Positions 20,011 to 29,629 of a DNA stretch of 64,000 nucleotides are shown here, in pieces (positions within the stretch are counted from its first letter, which is position 1; the number at the start of each line of letters is the position of its first letter). A program made the position numbers and the translations under genes. The DNA is from Avibacterium avium. GTDB lineage: Bacteria > Pseudomonadota > Gammaproteobacteria > Enterobacterales > Pasteurellaceae. Below the pieces are notes generated by a model that saw only the letters and a list, made by a program, of their open reading frames with translations, was not told the origin of the DNA and made no database searches. Location: the NCBI RefSeq assembly GCF_900454535.1, contig NZ_UGSP01000001.1, positions 1,671,501 to 1,735,500 on the forward strand, in the 5' to 3' direction.

Positions 20011-20742
20011 ATGAAGTGGAATATTTTAAACAATGCGCCAATAGAAACACCGCTAAGCTGGCAACAGGTGCCACAAGGTGCGCGCTATTGTAGCCTAATT
20101 CAGCAATATTTAACAAAGCACTTTGCACAAATTTCGGGAGATTATTGTCTCAAATTGGGCGCGTTAAGTGGTGAAGTGGCGTATTATCCTTGCGATCAAC
20201 AAATTATTGTGAGCGAAAAAATTCCGCAAAATTTGACCGCACTTTCACAATGCCCACACATCGATTTAGTGCAAGCTCAAGCCACGGGACTGCCTTTTAT
20301 TGATGAATGTTTCTCTGCCTGCTTACTTGCGCACGGCTTGCATTTCACCGCTGATCCGCACCAAGTGTTACGCGAAATTACGCGCACGCTCAACCAAGAA
20401 GGGATCTTATTTCTTTCCTTATTTAATCCGCTCAGCCTGTTTTCCCTTAAACAACATTTGCCTTTTGGCACAAATAAATTGCCGTTTCACCCTTATTTTG
20501 CCACTAGGATTGTGGATTGGCTAAGCCTGCTCAATTTCGATCTGCTTGATCAGCAATGCTTATCTTTGCAAGGGAAACCCCATTATTTTGGCGAAATAAT
20601 GATCATTGTGGCACAAAAGCGCACGTTTCCAATGACCTTAAATCCCCAAACATCGCCCTTTTCCCCTGTTCTCAACCCTGCCAATGCGTTTCACCAAGCC
20701 GCCAAAGCGGAAAGGCTCATCAAAAACAACTCATTGAAATAA
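20011..20742 (+). CDS. YafS-like class I SAM-dependent methyltransferase
   Basis: A 243-residue protein resembling E. coli YafS, which also sits divergent to gloB. A methyltransferase-11-like core is visible ([51 protein letters not shown]). The usual GxGxG SAM loop is degenerate ([12 protein letters not shown]). The substrate is unknown. It overlaps no other gene but starts 17 bp from gloB. Confidence 0.8.
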   Translation: MKWNILNNAPIETPLSWQQVPQGARYCSLIQQYLTKHFAQISGDYCLKLGALSGEVAYYPCDQQIIVSEKIPQNLTALSQCPHIDLVQAQATGLPFIDECFSACLLAHGLHFTADPHQVLREITRTLNQEGILFLSLFNPLSLFSLKQHLPFGTNKLPFHPYFATRIVDWLSLLNFDLLDQQCLSLQGKPHYFGEIMIIVAQKRTFPMTLNPQTSPFSPVLNPANAFHQAAKAERLIKNNSLK

Positions 20743-20866
20743 CAAGCTAGTTTTGCTTTTTAACAGGATTTTCCCTTGCTGAATAGGCGAAACTTGCCTA
20801 TTATGCACGGCTCAATATGATTCGCCTCTTAGATAACGAATAATACGAAATGACGGAGAACACAAA

Positions 20867-22636
20867 ATGACCGAACAAACCTTTATTCCCGGCAAAGATG
20901 CCGCTCTTGAAGATAGCATTGCAAAATTTCAGCAAAAATTGACCGCACTTGGTTTCGATATTGAAGAAGCCTCGTGGCTCAATCCCGTGCCGAATGTTTG
21001 GTCTGTGCATATTCGTGATAAAGATTGCCCGCAATGCTTCACTAACGGTAAAGGGGCGAGCAAAAAAGCGGCGCTGGCTTCTGCCTTAGGGGAATATTTT
21101 GAACGTCTTTCCACCAACTATTTCTTTGCCGATTATTACCTTGGGCAAGATCTCGCCAATGCGCCTTTTGTGCATTATCCCAATGAAAAATGGTTTGAAA
21201 TTGAAGATGAAACCGAGCTGCCCGAAGGCATTTTAGATGAGCATTTATTGGCTTATTATGATCCCAATGGCGAATTAACGCCTGATTTATTGATCGATCT
21301 CCAATCGGGCAATGCAGAACGTGGCATTGTGGCAATGCCTTATGTACGTCAATCAGATAACCAAACGGTGTATATTCCACAAAGTATTATCGCTAATCTT
21401 TATGTTTCCAATGGAATGTCCGCAGGCAACAGCTTGTTTGAAGCGCGTGTGCAAGGGCTTTCTGAAGTGTTTGAGCGTTATGTTAAAAACAAAATCATTG
21501 CAGAGGCCATTAGCTTGCCGCTCATTCCGCAAGATGTCATTCAGCGCTACCCTGCGGTGCAAGAAGCCATTGCCACCCTTGAGCAAGAAAGCTTTCCAAT
21601 TCTCGCTTATGATGCGTCCTTAGGGGGAAAATATCCTGTAATCTGTGTGGTGTTGCTCAATCCACAAAATGGCACTTGCTTTGCCTCTTTCGGCGCGCAC
21701 CCTAATTTTGGCGTGGCATTGGAGCGCACGGTAACCGAATTATTACAAGGCCGCAGCCTGAAAGATCTTGATGTGTTCACACCGCCTTCTTTCAATAATG
21801 ATGATGTGGCGGAACACGCCAATTTGGAAACACATTTCATTGATTCAAGCGGTTTAATTTCTTGGGATTTATTTAAACAAGAGAACGATTATCCTTTTGT
21901 GGACTGGGATTTCTCTGGCACAACAGAGCAAGAATATCAAAATCTGATGGCGATTTTCCAAGCGCTCAATCAGGAAGTCTATATTATGGATTATCAGCAT
22001 CTCGGCGTTTACGCTTGCCGCATTATTGTGCCGGGAATGTCGGATATTTACCCTGCTGATGATTTAATCTACGCCAATAACAATATGGGAATGGATTGGC
22101 GCGAGATCTTGCTTGATCTGCCTCATTTCCATCACGATCAAGACACTTATCAAGAATTACTTGATGAGCTTGATGAACAAGGCATTGATGATGCTACCCG
22201 CGTGCGTGAGTTTATTGGCATCGTACCACCACCAAAATCGGGCTGGACAACCTTGCGTGTTGGTGAACTCAAAGCAATGCTCTATCTTGCTACACAAGAT
22301 TTAGAAAATGCCTTAGATTGGGCGAACTGGACGCTGAATATGAATCAATCGGTATTCACACCAGAACGGGCGAATTATTACCGCTGTTTAGTCAATAGCC
22401 TAGAATTATTCCTTGATGAAAACCGCGATCCCGCTCAATATCGTGCCGTATTTGAGAAAATGTATGGCAAAAGTGCGGTGGAATTTGCTTGGAATGCCAT
22501 TCAAGGTGGTAATCCGTTCTATGATTTATTGGCTGATGATGAGCATTTACAACAGTTCCACGCGCATCAAAAATTACTCAGCGCCTATCATAAATTGCAA
22601 AAAGCCAAAGCAGACTATTGGCAAAGTGCGGTTTAA
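20867..22636 (+). CDS. ycaO: YcaO-domain protein
   Basis: A 589-residue protein collinear with E. coli YcaO (MTEQTFIPGKDAALEDSIAKFQQKL). The N-terminal YcaO domain is an ATP-dependent cyclodehydratase-type fold (TNGKGASKKAALASALGEYFERLS, EARVQGLSEVFERYVKN, GAHPNFGVALERTVTELLQGR); a tetratricopeptide-like C-terminal region follows. Stand-alone YcaO of E. coli has been linked to beta-methylthiolation of ribosomal protein S12 with RimO. No precursor peptide, dehydrogenase or transport genes lie nearby, so a peptide natural-product cluster is unlikely. GGAG precedes the ATG. Confidence 0.93.
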   Translation: MTEQTFIPGKDAALEDSIAKFQQKLTALGFDIEEASWLNPVPNVWSVHIRDKDCPQCFTNGKGASKKAALASALGEYFERLSTNYFFADYYLGQDLANAPFVHYPNEKWFEIEDETELPEGILDEHLLAYYDPNGELTPDLLIDLQSGNAERGIVAMPYVRQSDNQTVYIPQSIIANLYVSNGMSAGNSLFEARVQGLSEVFERYVKNKIIAEAISLPLIPQDVIQRYPAVQEAIATLEQESFPILAYDASLGGKYPVICVVLLNPQNGTCFASFGAHPNFGVALERTVTELLQGRSLKDLDVFTPPSFNNDDVAEHANLETHFIDSSGLISWDLFKQENDYPFVDWDFSGTTEQEYQNLMAIFQALNQEVYIMDYQHLGVYACRIIVPGMSDIYPADDLIYANNNMGMDWREILLDLPHFHHDQDTYQELLDELDEQGIDDATRVREFIGIVPPPKSGWTTLRVGELKAMLYLATQDLENALDWANWTLNMNQSVFTPERANYYRCLVNSLELFLDENRDPAQYRAVFEKMYGKSAVEFAWNAIQGGNPFYDLLADDEHLQQFHAHQKLLSAYHKLQKAKADYWQSAV

Positions 22637-22648
22637 GATAAAATAGAA

Positions 22649-22675
22649 AATAAGGCGTGCAACTGCCGCCTTATT
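22649..22675 (+). terminator. terminator after ycaO
   Basis: AATAAGGCG (22649-22657) pairs with CGCCTTATT (22667-22675), with a T-rich flank. Confidence 0.75.
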
Positions 22676-22770
22676 TATCCAATGTATTTTTTTGTGATCT
22701 GTGCCAAAGAAATAAATTGAAATTAAGGTTATGATACAAAAGGTTCTTTTCTTACCATAAGGAGTTTTTT

Positions 22771-23214
22771 ATGCAAAATTGGACACCCGAAATGTGGCAA
22801 CCTGCCCTAATTGGTTTAGTAGTAGGTTTTGTCCTCGCTTATTTATTATTACGCTTTACTAAGGATTCAGTGAAAAAGCAAGTGAAAACGGAAGCTGAAT
22901 TACAAAAAGTAAAATCCGAATTGGATCAACAAAAACAACATTTGGAAAAACATTTTTCTGAAAGTGCAGATTTATTGAAAACCCTCGCGCAGGATTATCA
23001 AAAATTGTATCAACATTTAGCGAATTCTTCTGCCGAATTGCTACCTCAATTAGAGAATAAACCTTTATTTGAAAATAAACTTATTGAGCAAAATAAAGCT
23101 GAAAATGAAGCACCAAACGCTTCAGAAGAAAAACCTGAAACCACTGAAAGCACCGAAACAACAGACGTAGCAGAACCCCAAGTTTCTGCCGAACCACTAA
23201 AAGCAGAAAAATAA
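22771..23214 (+). CDS. zapG: ZapG/YhcB-family inner-membrane protein (DUF1043)
   Basis: A 147-residue protein with one N-terminal membrane helix (PALIGLVVGFVLAYLLLRF). A coiled coil (about 35-80, LQKVKSELDQQKQHLEKHF) and a conserved KTLAQDYQKLYQHLANSSAELLP segment follow, then an acidic Glu/Thr-rich tail. YhcB (ZapG/LapD) links cell division and envelope assembly in enterobacteria. AAGGAG precedes the ATG; a perfect hairpin terminator follows. Confidence 0.88.
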   Translation: MQNWTPEMWQPALIGLVVGFVLAYLLLRFTKDSVKKQVKTEAELQKVKSELDQQKQHLEKHFSESADLLKTLAQDYQKLYQHLANSSAELLPQLENKPLFENKLIEQNKAENEAPNASEEKPETTESTETTDVAEPQVSAEPLKAEK

Positions 23215-23243
23215 ACATTCTGCTCAATAGTTAAAATACAAAA

Positions 23244-23273
23244 AAAAGCTAATACTTTGGTATTAGCTTTTTT
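23244..23273. terminator. terminator between zapG and folD
   Basis: AAAAGCTAATAC and GTATTAGCTTTT pair perfectly around TTTG, with A and T tracts on either side. Confidence 0.9.
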
Positions 23274-23293
23274 CTTAATTGATCTACGATGCC

Positions 23294-24154
23294 CTATTTC
23301 TCATCAACTAAATGCTTTTCATAAGCATACAACGTATTAAACATTAACATCGCAACGGTCATTGGGCCTACGCCACCTGGTACTGGGGTGATGTAACCAG
23401 CTCTTTCTTTTGCTTTGTCAAATTCCACATCACCAGCAAGTTTACCGTCCACACGGTTAATTCCGACATCAATCACCACTGTGCCCTCTTTAATCCATTC
23501 TCCAGGGATAAATTGCGGTTTTCCTACGGCAACCACTAGAATATCTGCTTGTTTCACGTGGTGTTCTAAATCTTTGGTGAAACGATGCGTTACCGTAACA
23601 GTACAGCCTGCAAGTAATAGCTCTAATGCCATTGGACGCCCTACGATGTTGGACGCTCCCACAATCACAGCGTGCTGACCATAAAAATCAATACCTGTGG
23701 TTTCTAACAGTTTAATGACTCCGTAAGGAGTGCAAGCTCGCAGTGTAGGAATACGCTGGCATAAACGCCCCACATTATATGGGTGGAAGCCATCTACATC
23801 TTTGTTTGGCGAAATGCGTTCAATAACAGAAGTGCTATTAATATGGGCTGGTAAAGGCAGCTGAACTAAAATACCATCAATTAGTGGATCTGCATTCAGC
23901 TCATCAATCAGAGCAAGCAATTCTTGTTCAGACGTACTTTCAGGCAAATCATAAGACTTAGAAAACATTCCTATTTCTTCGCAACTTTTGCGCTTGCTAG
24001 CAACATACACTTGAGAGGCTGGATCGGCGCCGACTAAAATCACTGCTAACCCCGGCGCGCGCTTGCCTTGTTGAGTATATTGTTGAATTTTTTCAGCAAT
24101 TTCCGATTTGATTTCTTTAGAGAGAGCTGTGCCAGAGATGATTTGTGCTGTCAT
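23294..24154 (-). CDS. folD: methylenetetrahydrofolate dehydrogenase/cyclohydrolase FolD
   Basis: A 286-residue bifunctional enzyme interconverting 5,10-methylene-, methenyl- and 10-formyl-tetrahydrofolate. Catalytic [14 protein letters not shown] (the Lys and Tyr region), VQLPLP, and the NADP-binding [18 protein letters not shown] and [10 protein letters not shown] motifs are visible. I use the ATG at 24154, preceded by AGAAGGA; the longer frame to 24190 adds 12 residues not typical of the family. It is divergent from the tRNA pair. Confidence 0.95.
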   Translation of the reverse strand: MTAQIISGTALSKEIKSEIAEKIQQYTQQGKRAPGLAVILVGADPASQVYVASKRKSCEEIGMFSKSYDLPESTSEQELLALIDELNADPLIDGILVQLPLPAHINSTSVIERISPNKDVDGFHPYNVGRLCQRIPTLRACTPYGVIKLLETTGIDFYGQHAVIVGASNIVGRPMALELLLAGCTVTVTHRFTKDLEHHVKQADILVVAVGKPQFIPGEWIKEGTVVIDVGINRVDGKLAGDVEFDKAKERAGYITPVPGGVGPMTVAMLMFNTLYAYEKHLVDEK

Positions 24155-24288
24155 TGCATTTCCTTCTGTGAAAATAAGTGCTGTGAACATAAGAACTGAA
24201 TTTCTAGGTATTTTCTCAAAAAAATGATGATAATGTAAGCCTAACTGGAATAAATTTGAGCAGTTAGCATAAAATCAGAAAAAACTTA

Positions 24289-24316
24289 TTGACTGATCTA
24301 AAAAGAAAACTATAAT
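24289..24316 (+). promoter_or_regulatory. promoter of the tRNA pair
   Basis: TTGACT (24289-24294) and TATAAT (24311-24316) are 16 bp apart, ending 13 bp before the tRNA-Pro gene. Confidence 0.8.
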
Positions 24317-24329
24317 GGCACACATCTTT

Positions 24330-24406
24330 CGGCGAGTAGCGCAGCTTGGTAGCGCAACTGGTTTGGGACCAGTGGGTCGTAGGTTCAAATCCTATCTCGC
24401 CGACCA
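24330..24406 (+). tRNA. tRNA-Pro (UGG)
   Basis: A 77-base cloverleaf with CCA encoded. The acceptor arm CGGCGAG pairs with CTCGCCG. The anticodon stem CTGG/CCAG closes the loop TTTGGGA, giving anticodon TGG. The T-loop GGTTCAAATCC is standard. Confidence 0.97.
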
Positions 24407-24439
24407 CTTCTCTTCATATATTATATATCCATTTGAAAT

Positions 24440-24516
24440 GCGCCCTTAGCTCAGCTGGATAGAGCAACGGCCTTCTAAGCCGTAGGTCATTGGTTCGAAT
24501 CCAATAGGGCGTGCCA
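24440..24516 (+). tRNA. tRNA-Arg (UCU)
   Basis: A 77-base cloverleaf with CCA encoded. Acceptor GCGCCCT/AGGGCGT includes a G-U first pair. The anticodon arm ACGGC-CTTCTAA-GCCGT gives TCT, and GGTTCGAATCC forms the T-loop. It lies 33 bp after tRNA-Pro and is likely cotranscribed. Confidence 0.97.
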
Positions 24517-24821
24517 TTATAATGAATTCCTTTTTATCTAAAATCCTATTCTGAAATTAATATTTTCCTAAATAATTTAAATTCTCGATTTTTCATATTC
24601 TATTTACTTTTACTTACAATGAAAAAAGTCATGGATAAATACTAAGGGTATAATAATTCACCAATTTATTATCCTATTTTATTTATCAATTCCGAGCTAT
24701 TTCTCCCTCTTGAATATTACCCCAAAAACAACCGCACTTTTTTCTTTTCAGTGATGGATTTGCGTGTTAATATCAATATAATTATTTATGCTAATTATTC
24801 TCATTTGTAAATTCTATTAAT
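24517..24821 (+). promoter_or_regulatory. intergenic region with Fur box upstream of the siderophore operon
   Basis: No gene is seen. A single USS complement is at about 24730. At 24789-24803, TGCTAATTATTCTCA read on the minus strand gives TGAGAATAATTAGCA, matching the 7-1-7 Fur motif TGATAATnATTATCA at 12 of 14 positions. It lies about 20 bp before the first start codon, so iron repression of the operon is expected. Confidence 0.7.
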
Positions 24822-25778
24822 ATGGTTAAACGCCGTTATTTGTTTATCTTATTATTGTTGCTTTCGGGTATTTCGCTGTTTTTGGGTGTGAGTACGGTTA
24901 ATTTGCAAGGCTTGCTGGCCTTTGAATCCGCCCAGTGGCAGATCTTTTTAATCAGCCGTGTGCCGCGTTTGGTGAGTATTTTAATTGCGGGGGCATCATT
25001 GAGTATTTGTGGTTTGGTGATGCAGCAGTTGAGCCGCAATCGCTTTGTTTCTCCGACAACCGCAGGCACAATGGATAGCGCAAGGCTTGGCATTTTAATT
25101 GCAATGTTGCTGTTACCTTCTGCGTCAATGTTGCTCAAAACCAGTGTGGCGATTCTGGTTTCTTTTCTTGGTACGTTATTGTTTATGACGCTACTCTCTC
25201 GCCTCAAATTTAAAGATACCATTTTCGTGCCGTTGGTGGGCATTATGTTTGGCAATATTATTAGCTCAATCACCGCTTTTATCGCCTACCAACAAGATCT
25301 GTTACAAAATCTCTCTGGTTGGTTGCAAGGGGATTTTTCCTTAGTGATGACTGGGCGTTATGAAATGTTATATTTCAGCGTGCCAGCGCTTGTTCTTGCC
25401 TATGTGTTTGCCAATCGCTTTTCCATTGTGGGAATGGGGCAAGACTTTGCTGTTAATCTCGGTTTGAACTATCAGCAAGTGTTGTATTTAGGCTTGGCGA
25501 TTGTAGCAACGGTGTCATCGATCATCATTGTTTCTGTGGGGGTGATTCCCTTTCTCGGGCTGATTATCCCTAATATTGTTACCCTTTATTTAGGCGATAA
25601 TTTGAAAAAAGTGCTTTCTCACACCGCGCTACTAGGCGCAGTTTTTGTGCTTTTTTGTGATATTTTAGGGCGTTCGCTGATTTATCCTTACGAAATTTCC
25701 ATTAACGCCATTGTAGGCGTGTTCGGCAGTGCCATTTTTCTTTATATGCTGTTAAAACAAAGGATTCAAAATGGCTAA
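24822..25778 (+). CDS. iron-siderophore ABC permease, FecCD family, subunit 1 (CeuB/FatD type)
   Basis: A 318-residue polytopic inner-membrane permease of the FecCD/BtuC family. Hydrophobic helices run throughout, with RVPRLVSILIAGASLSICGLVMQQLSRNRFVSP and the coupling region VGVIPFLGLIIPNIV. It resembles the FatD/CeuB/YclN subgroup that imports catecholate or petrobactin-like ferric siderophores as a heterodimer with a second permease. First gene of a four-gene operon behind a Fur box; its end overlaps the next gene by 8 bp. The substrate is inferred by subgroup only. Confidence 0.88.
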   Translation: MVKRRYLFILLLLLSGISLFLGVSTVNLQGLLAFESAQWQIFLISRVPRLVSILIAGASLSICGLVMQQLSRNRFVSPTTAGTMDSARLGILIAMLLLPSASMLLKTSVAILVSFLGTLLFMTLLSRLKFKDTIFVPLVGIMFGNIISSITAFIAYQQDLLQNLSGWLQGDFSLVMTGRYEMLYFSVPALVLAYVFANRFSIVGMGQDFAVNLGLNYQQVLYLGLAIVATVSSIIIVSVGVIPFLGLIIPNIVTLYLGDNLKKVLSHTALLGAVFVLFCDILGRSLIYPYEISINAIVGVFGSAIFLYMLLKQRIQNG

Positions 25779-26739
25779 GCGTTTCTATAATCCTAAAAAA
25801 TCATTGATTTTACTCAGTATTTTTGCCTTGCTGAGCGTGGTGCTATATGTGTTTTATCATCTGCCTAGCCGTTGGGAATATGCCTTATACAACCGCGCCC
25901 TCGCCGTGCTTGCTATTGTAATGACTGGTATAGCAATTGCACTGGCGACAATGATCTTTCAAACCATTGTGAATAATCGCATTTTAACGCCAAGTATTTT
26001 GGGCTTGGATAGCCTTTATTTGCTCATTCAAATCCTGATTATTTTTCTCTTTGGTTCTAACACCTTAACCTCAATGAACCCCATTGTGTTATTTTTTGCT
26101 TGCACCAGTTTGATGATTTTATTCGCAATGGGGCTATATCATTTTCTGTTTAAAACGGAGCAGCAAAGCCTGTTTTTCCTACTTTTAGTGGGGATCATTT
26201 TTGGTACATTTTTCCAAAGCTTAACCTCCTTTATGGAGGTGCTGATCGATCCGAACGAATTTCAGATTGCGCAAGATATTGGCTTCGCCAGTTTTAACCG
26301 CATCAATATTGATATTTTATGGATCGCATTGGTTGGCTTGCTCGCCACCATTCTTTATACCCTGCGCTATGTGCATTATTTTGATGTGCTTGCCCTTGGG
26401 CGTGAACAAGCAATTAATTTAGGCGTAGATTATCTGGCGATCACTAAACGATTACTCATTGTCGTGGCAATTTTGACTTCAATTTCCACCGCACTTGTGG
26501 GGCCTTTAACCTTCTTAGGCTTATTGGTAATGAACGTGACCTTTGAATTTATTCGCACTTATCGCCACGCGGTGTTAATCCCCGCGGCAATGTTGATTGC
26601 GGTGATCACCCTTGTTTTCGGGCAATTATTGGTATCCCAAGTTTTCACCTTTAATACAACCCTAAGCATTATTGTGAATTTTGTCGGTGGGGTGTATTTC
26701 CTTTATCTGTTATTAAGAGCAAATAAAAAATGGCAATAG
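25771..26739 (+). CDS. iron-siderophore ABC permease subunit 2 (CeuC/FatC type)
   Basis: A 322-residue FecCD-family permease, partner of the preceding gene. It shows GIAIALATMIFQTIVNNRILTPSILGLDSLY in the N-terminal half and ALVGPLTFLGLLVMNV in the coupling segment. It overlaps the upstream gene by 8 bp and the downstream ATPase gene by 10 bp, so the three are translationally coupled. With the upstream subunit it forms the membrane channel of a ferric-siderophore importer. Confidence 0.88.
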   Translation: MAKRFYNPKKSLILLSIFALLSVVLYVFYHLPSRWEYALYNRALAVLAIVMTGIAIALATMIFQTIVNNRILTPSILGLDSLYLLIQILIIFLFGSNTLTSMNPIVLFFACTSLMILFAMGLYHFLFKTEQQSLFFLLLVGIIFGTFFQSLTSFMEVLIDPNEFQIAQDIGFASFNRINIDILWIALVGLLATILYTLRYVHYFDVLALGREQAINLGVDYLAITKRLLIVVAILTSISTALVGPLTFLGLLVMNVTFEFIRTYRHAVLIPAAMLIAVITLVFGQLLVSQVFTFNTTLSIIVNFVGGVYFLYLLLRANKKWQ

Positions 26740-27503
26740 AAATTAAAAATATTAATAAAACCTATGGCACGAAAAAAGTGGTGGATAACCTTTCGGTAAC
26801 CATTCCGCGCGGTAAAATCACCTCTTTTATTGGCCCAAATGGTGCAGGAAAAAGCACGGTTCTTGCCATTATCAGCCGTTTATTGCGCGCCGATAGCGGC
26901 ACCGTGAGCCTAAATGGCGTACCGTTAGATCAACAAAAAAGCAGCGACATTGCCAAGCAGCTTTCTATTTTAAAACAATCCAACCACATTAATTTGCGTT
27001 TAACGGTGGAAGAATTAGTTGCTTTTGGACGTTTTCCTTATAGCCAAGGAAATTTAACCAAAAACGACCGCACTTTTATTGATAATGCCATTGAATATAT
27101 GGATTTAGGCGAGTTTCGTCATCAATATATTAATCAGCTCAGCGGTGGGCAGCGTCAGCGCGCTTATATTGCAATGACCTTGGCGCAAGATACGGATTAT
27201 ATTTTGCTTGATGAACCGCTGAATAATTTGGATATGAAACATTCCGTACAAATTATGCAGGTGCTACACAAGCTCACCAAAGAATTAAATAAAACCGTGG
27301 TGATTGTAATCCACGATATTAATTTTGCGTCTTGCTATTCCGATTACATTATCGCAATGAAAGACGGAAAATTGGTGCATCAAGGGGACGTTGCGACAAT
27401 GATGCAAGAACCGATTTTAGCCAGCATTTATGATATGCCAATCCCAATTCAACAAATTAATCAGCATAAAATTGCTGTGTATTTTCGACATCAATCAGCT
27501 TAA
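26730..27503 (+). CDS. iron-siderophore ABC ATPase (CeuD type)
   Basis: A 257-residue ABC ATPase of the FepC/FhuC family. Walker A is GPNGAGKS (about residue 35-42), the signature is QLSGGQRQRAYIAMTLAQ, Walker B is YILLDEPLNNLD, and the switch His lies in VIHDINFA. It powers the preceding permease pair from the cytoplasmic face. The start overlaps the permease end by 10 bp. Confidence 0.92.
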   Translation: MAIEIKNINKTYGTKKVVDNLSVTIPRGKITSFIGPNGAGKSTVLAIISRLLRADSGTVSLNGVPLDQQKSSDIAKQLSILKQSNHINLRLTVEELVAFGRFPYSQGNLTKNDRTFIDNAIEYMDLGEFRHQYINQLSGGQRQRAYIAMTLAQDTDYILLDEPLNNLDMKHSVQIMQVLHKLTKELNKTVVIVIHDINFASCYSDYIIAMKDGKLVHQGDVATMMQEPILASIYDMPIPIQQINQHKIAVYFRHQSA

Positions 27504-27517
27504 TACAGGAGTATGCT

Positions 27518-28432
27518 ATGAAAAAAACCTTATCAACCCTTGCCCTTAGCCTTTGTGCGTTACTCGGTGTTGCCAGCGCCAATGCGGCAGACATCACGGT
27601 AGAAAACGCTGCGGGCAAACAAGTTGTGCCACAAAACCCTAAGCGTGTGGTGGTGCTTGATTTTTCTGCGGTGGATACCATTCGTGCGTTAGGGGCGAAA
27701 GACAGCATTGTCGGCATTAGCAACGCAGGAAAAGTGCCTGACTATTTGAGTGAATTTAGCAAAGAAAATTACCCAAGCGTTGGTGTGCCTCCAGAACCGG
27801 CCTTTGAGAAAATCAATGATCTTCACCCTGATCTGATCATCGCCACCGGTCGCCAAGAAAAAGTGTTGGATCGCTTAAAAGAAATTGCCCCAGTGTTTTT
27901 CGTGAAAGTGGATTACGCTAATTTCTATCCAAGTTTCCAACAAAATATCCACGCCTTTGGACAAATTTTTGATAAACAGCAATTGGCCGATGAAAAACTG
28001 GCACAGCTAGACAAGCAAATGAAAGCCCTTGCCGAGAAAACCAAAGGCAAAACCGCCCTACTCGCTTTAGTCAATGAAAGCCGTATGAGTGCCTTTGGCG
28101 AAAACTCACGCTACGGCATTGTGTACAGCGGATTTGGCTTCACCCCAATTGATAAAAACATCAAATCTTCCACGCACGGAATGAGCATTGGTTTTGAATA
28201 TGTGCTAGAGAAAAATCCAGATTATTTGTTGGTTGTCGATCGCACTGCGGCAATTACCGATAAAGCCAACAACGCAAAAACTGTGTTAGACAACGCCATT
28301 ATCCAGCAAACCCAAGCCTATAAAAATAACCACATTGTTTACTTAAACGCTGCAAATTGGTACTTAACTTTTGGCGGTTTAGAAAGTATGGGTATTATGA
28401 TTGATGAAGTAAAAAGTGCGGTGGAAAAATAA
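27518..28432 (+). CDS. siderophore-binding periplasmic protein (CeuE/FatB type)
   Basis: A 304-residue class III (FepB/CeuE-like) substrate-binding protein. A cleavable signal peptide ends ASANA-AD near residue 24; there is no lipobox, unlike many CeuE lipoproteins. The TroA-type helical-backbone fold shows VVVLDFSAVDTIRALGAKDSIVGIS, and the ESRMSAFGENSRYG region resembles YclQ/FatB/CeuE. The preceding gene ends 14 bp upstream and an AGGAG site is present. The last 37 codons, containing a USS at 28413-28422, are duplicated at 36538-36648 with only synonymous differences. Confidence 0.9.
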   Translation: MKKTLSTLALSLCALLGVASANAADITVENAAGKQVVPQNPKRVVVLDFSAVDTIRALGAKDSIVGISNAGKVPDYLSEFSKENYPSVGVPPEPAFEKINDLHPDLIIATGRQEKVLDRLKEIAPVFFVKVDYANFYPSFQQNIHAFGQIFDKQQLADEKLAQLDKQMKALAEKTKGKTALLALVNESRMSAFGENSRYGIVYSGFGFTPIDKNIKSSTHGMSIGFEYVLEKNPDYLLVVDRTAAITDKANNAKTVLDNAIIQQTQAYKNNHIVYLNAANWYLTFGGLESMGIMIDEVKSAVEK

Positions 28433-28466
28433 GAGATTTTTTCTTATAACAAACTGCACTATATAA

Positions 28467-28490
28467 ATTTCCCCCTTAAAAGGGGGAAAT
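28467..28490. terminator. terminator after siderophore operon
   Basis: ATTTCCCCCTT (28467-28477) pairs with AAGGGGGAAAT (28480-28490); it can serve both convergent genes. Confidence 0.8.
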
Positions 28491-28500
28491 ATTTATCTCT

Positions 28501-29601
28501 CTACATCACCTCTCGTACTTCCACCTTACGATTTTCATAACGAGATTTTGTACAAGCATCCGCTGTGGCAATTACGGCTCTTGCTGCTTCCCCTGTGAGT
28601 AATTTCTCAAATTCTGGGCTTGGTTTCATACCGTGCATAATGTCATTTAAGTATTTCATTTCTTTACGCATTACGGAATTAAGCCATAGCGGGGTACGTT
28701 TGCCGGGGTGACCGTATTGAATCGCGCCATCCATTTCTGTTCCTGTATAAATTCTGGTGCGATCATCATCTTCTTCTTGGCTTTCGTGAATCAAAAAGTG
28801 GCTATCTTTGCCGTCCACGCGTAAGGTGCCGCCACAATGGAACATATCTAATTTAATTGCCCCTTTTTCCCCTTGAATCAGCACATAATGCTCTCCCCAG
28901 CGGAAGGCTGATCCCCACTCCAACACGGCAAATCGGCCATCATCAAATTCAAGGTTAAGAAATAACATATCATCCTCATCCCCAAATTGTTCTCCTTGAT
29001 GTGTGACATTACCCGCTGTCATCGTCACCGTTTTCGGCATTCCGCCCATTAAAAATTGCACGCAATCTAATTCGTGAATATGGTGATATAAATGTCCACC
29101 TGACTTTTCTCTCATTTTTTTCCAAGAAACAGAGGGCTGAACATCTTCCCAGCCATTACGTGCGGTATGGCAATAAAGCACTTTACCAATCACGCCTTGA
29201 TTAATCAGTTCTTTGGCGTGATGCACGCCATTAAAGAAATTCATAATATGCCCAGCCATAAAAACTACACCGTTCTCCTCACAGGCTCTGACCATTTCAT
29301 CGCAGTCTTGATAACTGAGTGCAATAGGCTTTTCACAAAAAACGTGTTTTTTATATTTTGCCGCCAGTAGCACCGGTTCTTTATGTAAATAATTCGGTGT
29401 TGCCACAATCACACAATCCACATCTGGGCGAGATACAGCAGCTTCCAACGAATCGGCCGCATCACAACCTAATTCCTTAGCGATTGTTTGACCATTTTCT
29501 GGATCATAGACAACCACCACTTTTGCATCCTCATTTTCATTCATAATTCTGGCTAAATCAGCACCAAAATAGCCGACACCAATTACCGCATAATTTTTCA
29601 T
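28501..29601 (-). CDS. Gfo/Idh/MocA-family oxidoreductase (paralogue 1)
   Basis: A 366-residue NAD(P)-dependent sugar or polyol dehydrogenase. The N-terminal Rossmann GVGYFGADLARI motif is followed by the EKP motif (VFCEKPIALS, about residue 96), which supplies a catalytic lysine, and later GGHLYHHIHELD with the catalytic His/Asp. It is the last gene of a minus-strand operon with MalEFGK-like ABC transporter genes, so it probably oxidises the imported sugar. The substrate is unknown; inositol or an aldose are possible. It has a divergent paralogue at 34759-35835. Confidence 0.87.
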   Translation of the reverse strand: MKNYAVIGVGYFGADLARIMNENEDAKVVVVYDPENGQTIAKELGCDAADSLEAAVSRPDVDCVIVATPNYLHKEPVLLAAKYKKHVFCEKPIALSYQDCDEMVRACEENGVVFMAGHIMNFFNGVHHAKELINQGVIGKVLYCHTARNGWEDVQPSVSWKKMREKSGGHLYHHIHELDCVQFLMGGMPKTVTMTAGNVTHQGEQFGDEDDMLFLNLEFDDGRFAVLEWGSAFRWGEHYVLIQGEKGAIKLDMFHCGGTLRVDGKDSHFLIHESQEEDDDRTRIYTGTEMDGAIQYGHPGKRTPLWLNSVMRKEMKYLNDIMHGMKPSPEFEKLLTGEAARAVIATADACTKSRYENRKVEVREVM

Positions 29602-29629
29602 TTGATTTCTCCTAAAAGAATAGATAAGT

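Noticed and set aside
20867-22636. A peptide natural-product (azoline) cluster around ycaO
   Set aside because: No precursor peptide, dehydrogenase or exporter is present; the protein is collinear with stand-alone E. coli YcaO.
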